From positions 62,001 to 126,000 of the forward strand of contig MDYQ01000056.1 of NCBI GenBank assembly GCA_003024175.1: 64,000 nt of DNA, in the 5' to 3' direction. Of this stretch, positions 1 to 11,750 are shown one piece after another (the first letter of the stretch is position 1; each line of letters starts with the position of its first letter). Both the position numbers and the translations under genes were made by a program. The notes below the pieces were generated by a model that made no database searches, was not told where the DNA came from, and worked only from the letters and a program-made list of their open reading frames with translations. The DNA comes from Planoprotostelium fungivorum. Taxonomy: Eukaryota; Evosea; Variosea; Cavosteliida; Cavosteliaceae.

Positions 1-542
1 TCATCATGATGCTGACACGCGATCAGTTGCCGAGATTCTCTTAGCCTTCTTAAATCTCGTCGATGACACGAAGGAAGAGGAAGCACAAGAGATCCTATCC
101 GAGAAGGAGAAGAGACGACAGGTGAGCACCCCCCACACACACCACCGACACAAACACAGGTACTGCGACAGAAGATCTTAGCTGCCTCTCGCATGGCCAG
201 AATGTACAGAGTCCTCTGTGAAGAGAGAGAGACTCTCATGCAGATCCGCTCCTTCACCCCGGAGAACAGAATTCCTCAAGGCCTTCTATCCAAAGGCGTC
301 GGTGCCATCAAGGTGAAGACGTCTCTAGACGCGGACGCCGGCTCATGATCGGACAGGAGGCGCTGGGAGACTTTGACAAGTCGAGGGAGATGGACAAGGT
401 GAACGAGAAGAGACCGAGCAGCCCCATGCCTGTGCATCGCACGGGGTCGAACGAGAGGATCATGAGAATCCACGCCGAGAAGAAGCAGCAGATGCTGAGA
501 ACTAGCTCGGGCTCTAACCTCTCCGTGTCTCCGGACGTCTGA
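1..542 (+). CDS. canA: Calcineurin A catalytic subunit, C-terminal part (gene runs in from the left)
   Basis: The 3' end of a Ca2+/calmodulin-dependent Ser/Thr phosphatase (PP2B) catalytic subunit. Three exons are readable: 2-121, 160-312 and 357-542, joined in phase 0 across GTGAGC..CACAG and GTGAAG..GACAG introns of 38 and 44 nt. The first exon ends the calcineurin-B-binding helix region (SVAEILLAFLNLVDD). The second carries the calmodulin-binding segment (KILAASRMARMYRVLCEE) and the RSFTPENRIPQGLLSKGV stretch typical of the family. The last exon contains GDFDKSREMDKVNEKRP, which aligns by eye with the autoinhibitory ITSFEEAKGLDRINERMP of animal calcineurin. If the second intron is retained, a stop at 346-348 truncates the protein just before the autoinhibitory segment. 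The phosphatase core lies outside the window. Confidence 0.9.
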
Positions 543-807
543 TGGAACGATGATAATAGATGATGAACGTGCACTGTGGCCTGTAAGAACTTTAAGATGC
601 TCTTAGATTCTCAAACACGCGAACATCATCCGATCTGTTGTGTGATGATGTTAGACGAGAAGATTCATCGTGAGTTTTAAATCGAGATCTTGTCCCTCCG
701 AATCTGTAATGAAGACAATGGTCAACAGGTACATTGGACACATGAATGGACCATCGTGCCGTAAGTATTTATTGTACATTTAGAGTTGCACGTTTAGGAT
801 TTCACGT

Positions 808-1458
808 TTAGAGTTGCACGTAGTGTGGTTTGTGAGTGAAATGGGACGAGACGCTGTAGGAGACTTCGGCGAACAGACTATCCGAGAAGAGGGTGTTGTC
901 TGGAGTTCTTGTGTCCGTGGTGGGGCAGCTGTTATCGTGGAATGCGAAGTTCAAGCCGTCGGGGATCCAGTGGTTGAGCTGGTGGGGTTGGCAGTTGAAG
1001 TCGCCCGTGATGATCTCCGTATCGGTGCCCACTTTGTCCCGCATCTCTTCGATGAATTGGGAAGTGAGTCTCCTTGCGTTCTCTTTTCCCTTCTTGTGTG
1101 GGTGATGGACGGCCACCGTGAGGATGTTGTGTCCGTCTGCATGTTCGAGGTGGACTGCGGCATATTTACCGATGTTGGAGTGGTATGACTCGATGTGCGA
1201 ATACATCTCGCCGTTCCACAAGATGCAAGCGTAGTCTTTGGAGGAACTGCTCAATTGAGCGTGGTCGGTGTACCATTCCTCTTGAAATTGGAGGCAGACC
1301 TTCTCTCCGGTGTACCTCTGGGACTCGGTGAGGACGGCAATAGAAGTGGGCTCCAATGTGATCTGTTGGTGCACGTGATTAACAAGGCTGTTCGCATTGT
1401 TGATGAGACGGTGGCGATTCGAGGCGTCGATGTTCATAGTGGCAGTGTTGACGTTCAT
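808..1458 (-). CDS. Endonuclease/exonuclease/phosphatase (EEP) fold protein
   Basis: A single-exon reading frame of 216 residues. The motif ITGDFNCQP near residue 150 is the EEP superfamily GDFN signature (metal and phosphate binding). SSHFTHKP near the C-terminus matches the conserved SDH-type catalytic histidine motif, here SSH. LTVAVHHPHKKGKENARRL in the middle resembles the strand with the conserved histidine of this fold. EEP proteins cut phosphodiester bonds in DNA, RNA, phosphoinositides or sphingolipids; the substrate cannot be told here. It is shorter than most members (250-300 residues) and the usual N-terminal N..E motif is only weakly visible (AVLTESQRY). No signal peptide is seen. 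An AATAAA on the minus strand lies about 40 nt past the stop. Confidence 0.75.
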   Translation of the reverse strand: MNVNTATMNIDASNRHRLINNANSLVNHVHQQITLEPTSIAVLTESQRYTGEKVCLQFQEEWYTDHAQLSSSSKDYACILWNGEMYSHIESYHSNIGKYAAVHLEHADGHNILTVAVHHPHKKGKENARRLTSQFIEEMRDKVGTDTEIITGDFNCQPHQLNHWIPDGLNFAFHDNSCPTTDTRTPDNTLFSDSLFAEVSYSVSSHFTHKPHYVQL

Positions 1459-1766
1459 GGTTCGTCGTTGGATTATTTATGTTGTGGACTGACCGCGTAC
1501 CGAGCATCCCAAATTCACCATCCCAAATTGGTTTGTTTTCACGACCACCAGCCCAATCATACTCTTCGTTGCCACTTTCTCTCCCATAGAGCACACCAGC
1601 CGATAGTCCATCATCAGCAAATGCTGTCGATTCACGATCGGTTGAGCAGATTACCAATGGTCGATGAGATCACAGTAATCAATCGAGATGACATCCATCG
1701 GTCACTCCATGTGGTGTCGATTGTCACATCACCACCATCAAGGAAGAACGAAAATACACTTTCTTT
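1459..1766. other. Intergenic region between two minus-strand genes
   Basis: About 308 bases hold the promoter of the EEP gene and the 3' flank of the next gene. Open frames cross it on both strands but have no recognisable domain and no supporting neighbour structure. I see no RNA gene or repeat. Confidence 0.4.
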
Positions 1767-4432
1767 TTAATTCAACAATCCTTCATCTTGCTGATCGAGG
1801 AGCTTCATCTTCTCCTCATACTTCCTCAGGTAGCTGACTCTCTGATAATAAGTGACCGTGATGCCCACCAGAATGAGAAGAAGAGTGCAACCCAGCCCCA
1901 GCAGAACCCATTTTCCATCTCCCTTCGACAGATCGACCTCTTTACGTCCCGCATCGGTGGCCGTGACGCTGTCGATCGATGACGATGATGATGGAAAGAC
2001 ACGGAGCGGTGTCGTCGTGCAGTTCTTCGTTGTAGAATAGAATTGGAATTGGTCGATGCGACAGACGAGAGAATAATAGACCATCCTCCCCCGTGTTATC
2101 TTCTGCGGTGAATCCAAGGGTAAGAGGCGGGCTGTCTTAAGGTTGCTGAGACTGACGGCGACCTTCCAAAGAGGTGAGCCACATTGACAGGCGGTCGTGA
2201 CGTTGCCTTCAAGGATGTCTAAATGAGAGATGTCGCTGTCGTTGTCGATTCGAAGAGTATAATCCAGCTGGTAGCCCGGCGTCGTGAGATATAGAGGTGA
2301 GGGGTGGCTGGTGTCTCCGTTGGAGTAGGTGAGGGTGACGTTGAGCGTTGTAGATCGGCAGACTGGGGCATCGAATTGTACGGGGTACAGGCCGGTGGTG
2401 AAATTGAGACGGGCGGACCCAATTTGGATGTCCCGAGGAGTTTCCGAGCAGAAGGAAGAGGTGGGGTCCCACGTGACGTAACTCGAGTTTTCATCCGATT
2501 TCACGTTGTAGAACGATGACAGATCGGGGTACCATCTCCCCACTGGATCTACATCGACCATTTTACTGCGAATGTTCAACTCCAATTTCCAGGAATATTC
2601 TTCACCTCCTCGTGTAGGCCAGGGTATTGTTGATGTTGTACACCACCCGGACCGATAAATTGGGACGGCTACAGATACCAGTACGATTGACCCTCGTCCC
2701 AATTGCAGGTCCCAAAATTGTCGACGAATTGTCGACGACGATTTCCATGGACTCCGGTGCGTACCCACAGATCTCCGCGTCCGACGTAATGACGTAACCT
2801 TCCTCGTACGTACTCGTACGTACCGACGTATAGTCCTGCGTACTGATCGCCTCCACCAGATCGTAAGACACTTCCACTACCCCGTCGTTACCATTCAAAT
2901 TCTCTTGCGTGAAGAATTTGAGCGAGTACGCCTGGGGGCAGCCGTCTACAACTCCCGCGGACCCTCCGCGGACCGAAAATCTTCCGATGTTCCGGAAGAC
3001 CGTGACGTTCCTCGGATTCCGCGCGGAAACTCCGACGATGATCAATTTGTCCGCGTAGACGACCGAGTTCTGAATGTCCACGGGGTGAGACACGGGCCAA
3101 TCGAGGTAGAGGAGATTCGAACGCAGGGATCTGGAGAACCACTGGCGGTCGATGTCGTCCGTTATGACCGTTAAATTCGTGAAGCGAAATTTTCCCGCCG
3201 CTTTTTCTGAGGCGGCGATTCCGGCGCGGAGAGTCGTGTTGGCATCGACGAACCATTCGGTGAATGGATCGGCTGGGTGGGTGAGTTTTCTGTGAGATTT
3301 CGAGTCGTACGTACCCGTGCGTAAAGTGCCCAGGATGAGTACGTCCCCGGTGGAGTGGATAGGGGTGGAGTGGGAGACGGTGAGGTTCTTTAAGAGGGTG
3401 GGTCCGGTGAGATAGAAGGTGGTGGACGTGTCGTTGTCGGGCTCATCGAAGGTGCAGCCATCGCATGTGAAACGGTGGACGCGAAAGTAAGTCGAGATGC
3501 TGGACCTTCCAACTTGTAACGTGTCGATGGTATCTGAAGAATCGTATTCGGAGGGGTGAGATGTGAGATGTCTGCCATCTTCTATGACGATGTGATTCAA
3601 TCGGTGATCGGCATTGAAAGATGGGACGACTGGTTCCACGTCGGGGGCGGACGAGCGATAGATGAGAGTGCCTCCAATGTGAGAATCGTTGCGATGAGAT
3701 GAGAATGAGAGATGGATGATTTCGAGGGTGGATGTCTCATCGGTGAAGAGGGTTCCGTTGATGGAGAGGATTGGAGTGGAGAGAGAAGCGCCGTCTGAGA
3801 TGAAGAGCCGTCCTTGAGATGTGACGGAATGATTGAACGTGAATCGTCCTTGGCTCAGAGTAATGTGACCGTTCAATGTGATGCCCAGAAGGGATAGATC
3901 CACTTGGTTCGTCCCATCACCTGTCAGAGTGATGTTGTGGAGGGGTAGAGGTTGGATTTCGCAAGAAGTTCCTCGGAGTATGAGGCTCGTGTTGGCGTAT
4001 GAGAGACCGAATTTGGAAGTACCACTCCCATAGATGTCTAAAGAAGAGCGCAGTGCTTTGATGATAGAGCTCCCATTGCCAACTAAGAAGGAACCGTTGA
4101 GGGAGGTGAGATTGGCATCCGTCAATCGAATGGATCGAAAGGTTAAAGATCCCGCTATCACCAGCGATGATCTGATCATGTTTTAGACATTAATAGAGCC
4201 GCTACGATCCTCACCCGTTGCTGATCGAAACTTGGCTGAGTGTTACATTATCTGAGGCTTCGATGTGTACTATCCCCCCAGTTCTAATGAATACTTGATC
4301 GTTGAAAGATGGGGTGTGATTACATGACCAACAGAGGACATTACTGAATGATATGTCCTGGCACCCCCAAATGCATTGATCCGCGACGGTATGAGAGACG
4401 AAGAACAGAAGCAAGACCAGTGATGGCTTCAT
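1767..4432 (-). CDS. Large secreted/type I membrane protein with beta-helix-like ectodomain
   Basis: Three exons, 4432-4215, 4171-2606 and 2565-1767, joined across introns of 43 and 40 nt with GTGAG/GTGAAG donors and CAG acceptors. They give an 860-residue protein. It starts with a signal peptide (MKPSLVLLLFFVSHTVADQC). A long Asn/Thr/Ser-rich, strand-rich region follows with many N-x-S/T sites and repeated short strands (LTLSQG, ITLTGDG, LSINGTLF), as in parallel beta-helix or adhesin ectodomains. One transmembrane segment lies near the end (WVLLGLGCTLLLILVGITV), followed by a basic tail of about 35 residues. The start was chosen for the signal peptide; a longer frame reaches 4510. No catalytic motif is recognised. 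A role in adhesion or surface sensing is inference. Confidence 0.75.
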
Positions 4433-4529
4433 GCGATGTTCGCGTGCGGTTGCAAATTCGTTTTTTTGAATTATGTTCGACAGCCAACATCGCAAGAAGA
4501 ATCTCTCCATCCAGCGAGCTTTATGTCTC

Positions 4530-5164
4530 TCATGTACACGTGCTGTAAAGATCGATGCATGTCAAGTTCAAGGAGCACCAAATACATGAGTCTTTGGTGG
4601 TAGAATTACAGGTGGCCCTGTGAATCCAGTCAGAATGCACATCTTTCGTTGACGGTGCGAATACTCACCGTGTAGTATAAGACGGACATCCAGTTAGGGC
4701 GGGTTCCGATGAAGAAGAAGAAGAGGAATGTTGCTTGCGGACGATGAAAAAGATGCCCACTCCGATGCTGAGTATGACGATGAGAGCGATGATGGCGACG
4801 TAGAGGTTCCTCTTAGAAACTCCGGTTGTTGGTGCGGCACAGGGCTGGGGATAAGATTCGGCTGGTTGATATCCAGATGAGTATGGACCAGGAACTGGAT
4901 AAGATCCAGGAGGGGAATATTGAACGGGAGCCCCATAGGGTGTGGGAGAGACATAACCGCCAGAGGGGTATGCATGTTGTTGATATGGATAAGGTTGAGT
5001 GCCTCCGTAGACGGGTCCAGGTGCTAATAGAGGTGTCTGTGGATTCTGCTGAACATAATACTGTTGTTGCATCGGTGGCTGCTGAGGATGACCATAAGCG
5101 GTGTTTTGTTCTCCATTCTGATCTAATCGGATAAGAACGTTCCGAATCAAAGAGGCTCACTCAT
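4530..5164 (-). CDS. Small Pro/Tyr/Gln-rich single-pass membrane protein with Cys-rich tail
   Basis: Three exons: 5164-5161 (only ATG A), 5122-4669 and 4617-4530, total 546 nt, 181 residues. The N-terminal half is rich in Pro, Tyr and Gln (PQQPPMQQQYYVQQNPQTPL, PYPYQQHAYPSGGY). One transmembrane segment follows (YVAIIALIVILSIGVGIFFIV), then a poly-Ser linker and a short Cys-rich tail (ATCNSTTKDSCIWC, LTCIDLYSTC) supplied by the last exon. Without the last splice the frame stops at TTR and the Cys-rich tail is lost. The gene at 29172-29675 has the same order of parts and the same tiny first exon and separate tail exon, so the two are paralogues. The topology (Pro-rich side cytosolic, Cys-rich side outside) is inference. 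Function unknown. Confidence 0.72.
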
Positions 5165-5573
5165 GGTCCTTGTGGGTGTTTGGATGATTGATGTGGTTCC
5201 TATGATGTTCGCGTCGGAGCGACAAAAGTTTGACAGAATTCTCTCGATTCCTCACTTTTGTCAGCGTGAGTGTCTTCACCACTCACTATGAGAGACCGTG
5301 TCGTGACGCAGTCAGAGTAGCATATGGATATTATATCAAAGACAGGTTGCCTCACACCAAATGCGTGTTGGGTCTCACGATCGTGGTGAGCCCGTCCCGC
5401 CATTGTGTTCACCGTGATCGCTTGACGCACAATTTCACCACCTTGTTCGAGTCACTGGACCGGATGATTACATCATGCAAGACCTCTTCTGGTTAGGGAG
5501 ACAATCGATTCTGTGACAGATGTCAAATTGAAAAACGTGCCAGATGTTGTCATTCCTCACAAGAGCAGAAGAG
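5165..5573. other. Divergent intergenic region
   Basis: About 409 bases separate the divergently oriented membrane-protein gene and the GH76 gene. An 88-codon frame (5230-5496, +) crosses it but shows no domain, signal peptide or splice support. The region should hold both promoters; no clear TATA element is visible. Confidence 0.4.
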
Positions 5574-7990
5574 ATGAAGTGGTCTCTTCTATTCACGATG
5601 ATATCATTGGCTATCGCTACAAACTATGGAGAGATTGAAGTCAATACGGATAGAAACGGTCCAGATCTAGGACTGATGCCCATCTTCACGTCGAGTGTTG
5701 AAGAATGTAGATACAGGTAAGTCGTTGGCTCACAGGTTGACCATTGAGAGACATCAGCTGTTTCATCAACTACAAATGCAACGGTTGGGCATACGATACG
5801 TGTGGCGGAACCAACAGCTGCTGGCTCAAATCCAGCGCAGGAGATCGAGTCACGTCTCAGTGTCGATCGTCTGGGCTGCCATCAAAACGACCCGGAGGCA
5901 ATGTAGAGACGGTGGCCACCATCGTCCAGGGTGCCAGTGAAGCCATGTGAGTCCTCCGTGATCGATGGAACGTGTGATTCAAATGACATCAGGTTCGGTT
6001 ACGGTTTGATGGACAATGGAGGTTTCAAAGGCATGGATTTGACATACAAAACTGCCATGATCTACGGGTGAAGCGATGAAGACTCGAGCTCTACGTCTGA
6101 AGTACCTCTCAGTGCTCTCATTGATCACCTGGACTGGAGCGGTTCCTTTCCAGGAAAAGACGATCGCATCGCGCAAGGATTAGAGAAGGTGATCGATCGT
6201 CCCAACTTGACTACCCTCATCGATGTCGTGATGTTCTCGTCTTGATGATGATGTCCTCTGGTGGTGATGTGATGATGCTTCACCTCGCCAGCTCCTGACG
6301 TCCCAATTCTCCGTCTCAGTTCGATCTGACGTCCCAATTTAGGTACGTACCGTGGGCTTTCCCAATAAATTCGCGGGAAACGATTGGGACGACGATCCAG
6401 AGTGGTGGGCCATCACTGCCGTACGTTACTTCGAGGTGAGATTTCCCTCAGTTTTCCAGCTCAACTGCTCAGACCCTGGGCGACCCAACTTGGCTGGCTT
6501 CGGCCATACAAGTTTGGGACTATGTGTCCGATTGGGTCATACCTCAAGATGCGCCGTGTGGACAGGGAGGTGCGGGCAGATTTATTCTATTTTATTTCTG
6601 AAATTTGGGACGGTAGGTATGTTGGAGTCACACAGTGCAAAGTATCTGGCATCGATAGCAACTTCTCTCTACTTCACTCTCTCAGCCAAACTACACTTTC
6701 ATCTGAAGGTGATCATTAGTTGGGGGACGAATTTATTCTATTTTATTCTTCACGATGTCCATCGATTCACCCAACGCAGGAAGACAAGTACCTCACCGCT
6801 GCCCTCCAGTCCAAACTTTTCATCGAAAAGTATACAAAGGGTCCCAATTGTATCATGGACGGTGTGGCTTTCGATCACAACTGCAGTATTGCCGCAGATT
6901 GTTACACTTACAACACCGGAATCTATCTATTGGGACTCGTGGAGCTAGCGAAGACGACGGGAGACGTAACGTACGCACAGACCGCAAAGGATTACGCCAA
7001 GGAGGTAAGGGAGAGGGTAGAAGAGAGGTTGACAGAGAGAAGGTGTTTCAAAAGAAAGAATGGTACGATGATCGTGGCGTATTGAAGAGGTGAGTCTGAT
7101 GACGGATGATGGTGCCACGTGATGATGCATGAGCCAGAGACGAGGACAATTGTCACGACGGTGCTTCGTTCAACGGCCAGCTCGTCCGGTCGATCAACAA
7201 CCTACACCGGTGGATATAGACAAAAGTTTAAAGTTGATTCTGTGGTAGTTATTTCCCAGATCCTTCTCTCTCCGGATGGTTGACTCGCCAATTCAAAGCC
7301 GTCACGAGGTGCAACTTTAAATTCTTTTTTAATCATTTTATTCTTCGCTCACCACGAACGCAGTTACGACAGAGAGCCCGGCGGTGACCACTATGGGCCC
7401 TTCTGGGACGGCCCTTACACCAACCCTACTACTTGCTCTCTCCATTCAGTGCTAGACGTAATTACGTCTGGCTGGTCCCTCCAGAGCGGTATCACCGATA
7501 CCCTCACTTATTCGGTGAATGGACTCTTCCGTTCTTCCGTCGTGACTCGTTGTAGATTGTCAACGCGGCGGGTAACGCCTTGACTGCCGCCGCAAACGGC
7601 TCGGTCATCGTGTCGCACGGTGGATCTCGTTGGTCGCTTCGCCGAACGAACGGTGAGGCTCCATCACATCATAGAGCATCTCAGAAGCTCCATCACATAG
7701 TGGAGTATCTGATATGTCGATCAGGTGACGATTTTCTCTTGCTCGATGCGTCCGGCCGAGCAGTTACCGGTCCCAAAACTTTGGGATCAGCCGTTACAGT
7801 GGAAGAGGTGACACAGACGGACGGACAGCTTTGGAGGATTGTGCCAGAGGGAGAAGAGAGGTGGTATACCATCAGAAACGTCGAGAGTGGCTGGCTGTTA
7901 GATCATCTGAACTGCCACGATGACGATGGAAAGGTCATCGTATGGAAGAGGATGGAGAACCTCTGTCAGAGATGGAGACTAGATTGGTGA
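5574..7990 (+). CDS. Glycoside hydrolase family 76 (alpha-1,6-mannanase) with PAN-like and ricin-type lectin domains
   Basis: A multi-exon secreted enzyme. Order of parts: signal peptide (MKWSLLFTMISLAIA); a Cys-rich PAN/apple-like module (CFINYKCNGWAYDTC, SCWLK); the GH76 alpha-barrel with GALIDHLDWSGSFPG, the acidic DWDDDPEWWAITAVRYFE, ASIATSLYFTLSAKLHFHLK, then DGVAFDHNC and YTYNTGIYLLGLVEL, and finally GPFWDGPYTN. A C-terminal ricin-B-like trefoil follows (NALTAAANGS, DGQLWRIVPEGE, LCQRWRLDW). GH76 enzymes cleave or transfer alpha-1,6-mannan, the backbone of yeast wall mannan. Around ten introns are needed. One join at about 6430-6470, after RYFE, could not be made to fit in frame from the sequence alone, so that exon edge is uncertain. 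A role in digesting fungal prey is inference. Confidence 0.82.
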
Positions 7991-8159
7991 TGAGAGAGTC
8001 GCACGATGGAGATCGAGTTATGAATGATGAGAATGGATGTTGCCATCTTGTGTCCATAGTGTTTCGTTGTTGATTGGGTTTTGTCCATCTACAAGCACCC
8101 CGCGAGCCACACAGAACATATTTCACGACAATACGAACGCATCGCACGCACTAAAGAGG

Positions 8160-9445
8160 ATGGTCGCACGTCCTGAAGGCTATCTGATACATTCATCTCA
8201 AGATCCCTCTTCACAACATCAGACAGCTCCAATGCAGCTCGATGGACAACAGCCAATGGACAGACAGGGAAGATCTCCTTCAGGTATCCCTTCCTCAGCA
8301 GGAAACAGCATATACCCACCTCTAAATGCGAATCACGAAATGGACATTTCACCCCACTCTATTCCCCCTCCGAACGTAGTCACGTCTTGCATCATTCCAG
8401 TCGCAGCGTTTGAGCTCTCAGGGAGAGAGAGGGTGACCACATATCATTATCCAAATGCAACTGTCACTGTCGTGAAAGATCCCGTACCAACTGGAGACGT
8501 CCAATGGTTCGAACCTTATCATGTTGGCATCCGATCCTGGAGAGGAACATATCTGAGTGCCACATTATTGGATGTCCAACAGGCACCCAAGATGGGTCCG
8601 TGGGAGCTGTGGAAGTTAGTTCGATCTGCAGGAAAAGCCAATGTCTACCATTTGAAGTGAGTCGTGTGGCTACATCGCCTCCATTGCATCAGTATAACAT
8701 CACGATGACGATCGTGTCTCCTTGTCTAATGATATTTCACAGATCGTGGAGAAACACCTATCTCTGCGCAGAAGAGAACGACAATTTACAACAGAGGAAC
8801 CAACCTAGCGAATGGGAAGAGTGGATCATCATGCCAACCTCTAATGGAAAGTTCCTCCTTCAATCTTATCATCACACCTTCTTGACGGCAGAGGATGGAA
8901 TATCGATGAAGACCAAGCGAGACAGTCGAGAGTGGCAACAATTCGAGATCGTCAGGGACAGTCACATGTATTACGGATCGATGGCGGTCTTGACTCATCC
9001 TCTCATCGCCTTTGCATCTGATCACGGAAAGTACTTGTCCTCTAGAAATTGGACCGTTTCACAGGTGATGATCCCCGATGTGCTGGAAATGTCTGAATGA
9101 CGATGGAAAGATGCCTCACAAGCAGGATTGGGAGGGGTGGACAGCAATTCCCAACGAAGACGGTCGATACTTCTTCAGGCACGTTTCACATCTTCCATCC
9201 TCCATCTGATACATCCCGACAGATCACATCATGGCAACTATCTATCCGCCGGTGTCGATGGCAGCGTCTCCCAGGTCCATGAGATGAGAGATCGCGAGCT
9301 GTGGGAGATCGAACCCATCGATGGAGGTTTCCTCATTCGATCGGCTCACAAGACTCTCCTTCGAGCTGGAAGCGGGGGCCACGTGAATCAGTCACAGAGT
9401 GCCGTAGCAGGTCCATGGGAGAGATGGAGAATCGAACGATTCTGA
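8160..9445 (+). CDS. Fascin-like beta-trefoil (actin cross-linker type) repeat protein
   Basis: At least three exons encode a protein with a disordered Pro/Ser/Gln-rich N-terminus of about 85 residues, then repeated trefoil-like units. Each carries the fascin-type pattern of an aromatic strand, G-x-Y-L-S/C-A and W-E-x-W: RSWRGTYLSA..GPWELWKL; SWRNTYLCAEE..EWEEWII; GKFLLQSYHHTFLTAE..WQQFEIV; GKYLSSRNW; GNYLSAGVDG..LWEI; AHKTLLRAGSG..GPWERWRIERF. Fascin and related folds bundle actin or bind carbohydrate. No signal peptide is seen, so a cytosolic cytoskeletal role is favoured. The start at 8160 is chosen because the next ATG upstream (8037) lies only 47 nt after the neighbouring stop. The exon edges between 9063 and 9230 are tentative. 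Confidence 0.65.
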
Positions 9446-9462
9446 TGTCTAGACGTGAGCTG

Positions 9463-9468
9463 AATAAA
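9463..9468 (+). terminator. Polyadenylation signal AATAAA
   Basis: AATAAA 18 nt past the stop of the fascin-like gene, within GCTGAATAAACTTGC. Confidence 0.5.
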
Positions 9469-9686
9469 CTTGCTCGATAAAGATGATGGTGGATGATGTG
9501 AACTCGATGGTGTGTGGATGCATTCAACGAACCACGTCACACGTATGAGTGAAGCAGAACGTCTGTATGATCGCCAGCCAGCTGTCATCCAGGGTTGAGC
9601 GTTATGAGTACTTGTTTCGCCTTTGCCTATTTTTATCACGCAGTAAATTTCCATCCAACCGCAACGCATGCCTCGTGGACTCCAGC

Positions 9687-11517
9687 ATGAATGAATTGAA
9701 TCCAGATGGAATCGCTTGTCACATCTGTGGGCGTTACTACGGCTTCGGTGATTTAGAGGATCACATTGAAGAGTGTATGTCAGTGCGACAGAAGAAGCTG
9801 AAAGAATTGCCAAATTATCTACCTTCAGCTATCACGGCTCAATATATGGCAGCCATCGGTGAGGTCAGATCACCAGCGAGGCCCATTCCAAACATCAATG
9901 ACGAAGAGGAACTGCAGAAGTATAACGATGAAGCGACAGAGATATTCAAACAGGTGAGTCGTCAAATGATGTGATTGATATCAATCGTGATGCAGTCTTT
10001 CTTGACCTGTCCAAAATGCAACCGAAAGTTTGGACACGAACGGTTAGGCATGCATTTTCTTCACTGTAATGGAACAGATGCGAAGACACTGGCGACATCA
10101 GAAACGAAGAAAGCATTCAAGGTGGGTCTCTCATGCAGCTGAAACAAAACATATCTCACTACTATTCTCTGTCGATCGTCAATACCCTAGGACATGAGCT
10201 CATCAGCGCAGAGGATCTGCATGATCACATGTTATCTGTGTGGTAAGAACTACGCATTAGACATGATCGAGAGCCACCAAGACAAATGCCGCACCGCCCA
10301 CCGCGCAAATTTCCGCAAACTCGCCGAACACACGACGAAAGAATGGGAGGACAAATCTCCAGCTGCCCGCCTACCCACAGCCTCAGATGACGACTTTTAC
10401 ATCGATAAGTACAACTCTCAGGCACTCATCCTCTTCTATAAGACACCCATGCCCTGCGAGAGGTGCGGGAGAAGCTTCCCTTACGATCGTTTACAAATGC
10501 ATGCCAAGAGCTGCAGGCCGAAATCCACACCTACCGGGGGGATCAACAAGGCCCACATGGGTGAGAGATGGAAAATTATGAGAAAATTCATCGTCGACAG
10601 GGTACCATCATTCGAAATCGGCGCCGGATTCCTCAACGAAGGGAGGAGAAAAAAGGGCGGGGAAAACGAAACCAACGCAAAAAGCGCCTTCGGCCACCTA
10701 TCATTCAGAGGAAGAAGTAGTCGAGGAGATCATAGAAGAATACAGTTCGGTGAGTCTATATCCGACGTCCCACCGTTGTGATCGATCATGATCGCGTGAT
10801 CGAGCGGCTGATGACGTCGCAGGACGAAGCCGAGATCAGTTACGAAGACGGAGCCAATAACACAAGCGCAGAAGAAGACGACACACCTGCTCCTCCCGCC
10901 CAACAGAAGCCCACACCTTCCAAGAGACAGCCGTCACCACTCATCGAACCGAAACCCAAGCAGACGCCACGAAAGATACAGACGACAGAGAAACCGTACG
11001 AAGGAGTTCAAGATGAGAAAGTGAAGACGATGAGGGATGCTGAGAAGAGAGACGTGGAACCCAACAGAGTGGAGACGAACAAGCCGTCCAGGATTCCCAT
11101 TTTGAGGAAGAGAATATCGCCCGCCAAGCAACCGTCCTTTTTTCAACCCAACAGGTGACATCTTGATGCATGTTGTCTCCATCACGTCTCGATGATTGGG
11201 CGGTGATTGAATCATGGAAAGGGGTGTTCTACCTGAGCCGTCTCCGTCGTTCGTTAATGCTTCACCTCAGAAGGTCGCCGCGAAAGAGGTCACACGGCGA
11301 CGAGTGACAGCACGTCCCAAGTCTAAACCATCACGACCTCAAGATGAGCCGAAGATTGCAGGTGAGACGATGCACAATCATCCAAGTGCATCCTCTAGAT
11401 GGTTCTGAAAGATATACAGGTGTCCACAGCTGCCCATCTTGTGGCCTCAAGTACCCGGGAAAGGGTCCTGGATTCCGTTTCTGTGGCGGCTGTGGTGCGA
11501 TACGGCCATCGGGATGA
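9687..11517 (+). CDS. ZC2HC-type zinc-finger protein with C-terminal zinc ribbon
   Basis: Seven exons (9687-9953, 9996-10121, 10191-10560, 10601-10749, 10823-11154, 11222-11361, 11420-11517) join in frame to a 493-residue protein. Four C2HC fingers of the ZC2HC1/ZNF474 kind are visible: CHICGRYYGFGDLEDHIEEC, CPKCNRKFGHERLGMHFLHC, CYLCGKNYALDMIESHQDKC and CERCGRSFPYDRLQMHAKSC. The fingers come in two pairs separated by repeated SPAARLP/NDEEELQKYN-type linkers, suggesting an internal duplication. A long acidic then Pro/Lys-rich disordered region follows. The last exon adds a CPSCGLKY..FCGGCGAIRPSG zinc ribbon. ZC2HC proteins are poorly characterised; the family is often linked to cilia or nucleic-acid binding. 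The first in-frame ATG after a long upstream open stretch was chosen as start. Confidence 0.82.
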
Positions 11518-11641
11518 AGATACAAAGATGCTCACGCACGATGAGACCTGACTGCTGTGGTTCGTGATAGAGGACCGGCCCTTCTCCATCTTAGTCCGGT
11601 TCCTGCTGAAACGCGACCCTGAAAAGTAGAGCGGAAAGAGG

Positions 11642-11647
11642 AATAAA
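11642..11647 (+). terminator. Polyadenylation signal AATAAA
   Basis: AATAAA about 125 nt after the stop of the zinc-finger gene. Confidence 0.4.
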
Positions 11648-11750
11648 CTTTTCTCGCGGTTGTCATTTTTTTAACACCGCCGAACATCGCCAGATCGACA
11701 TCTGACCTCGTCCTTCCGTGTGAGATCTGTATGGAAGAGTCCCCTCCTTA

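Noticed and set aside
814-1770. Plus-strand frames of 124 and 191 codons over the EEP gene
   Set aside because: Antisense to a frame that carries conserved EEP motifs; they have none.
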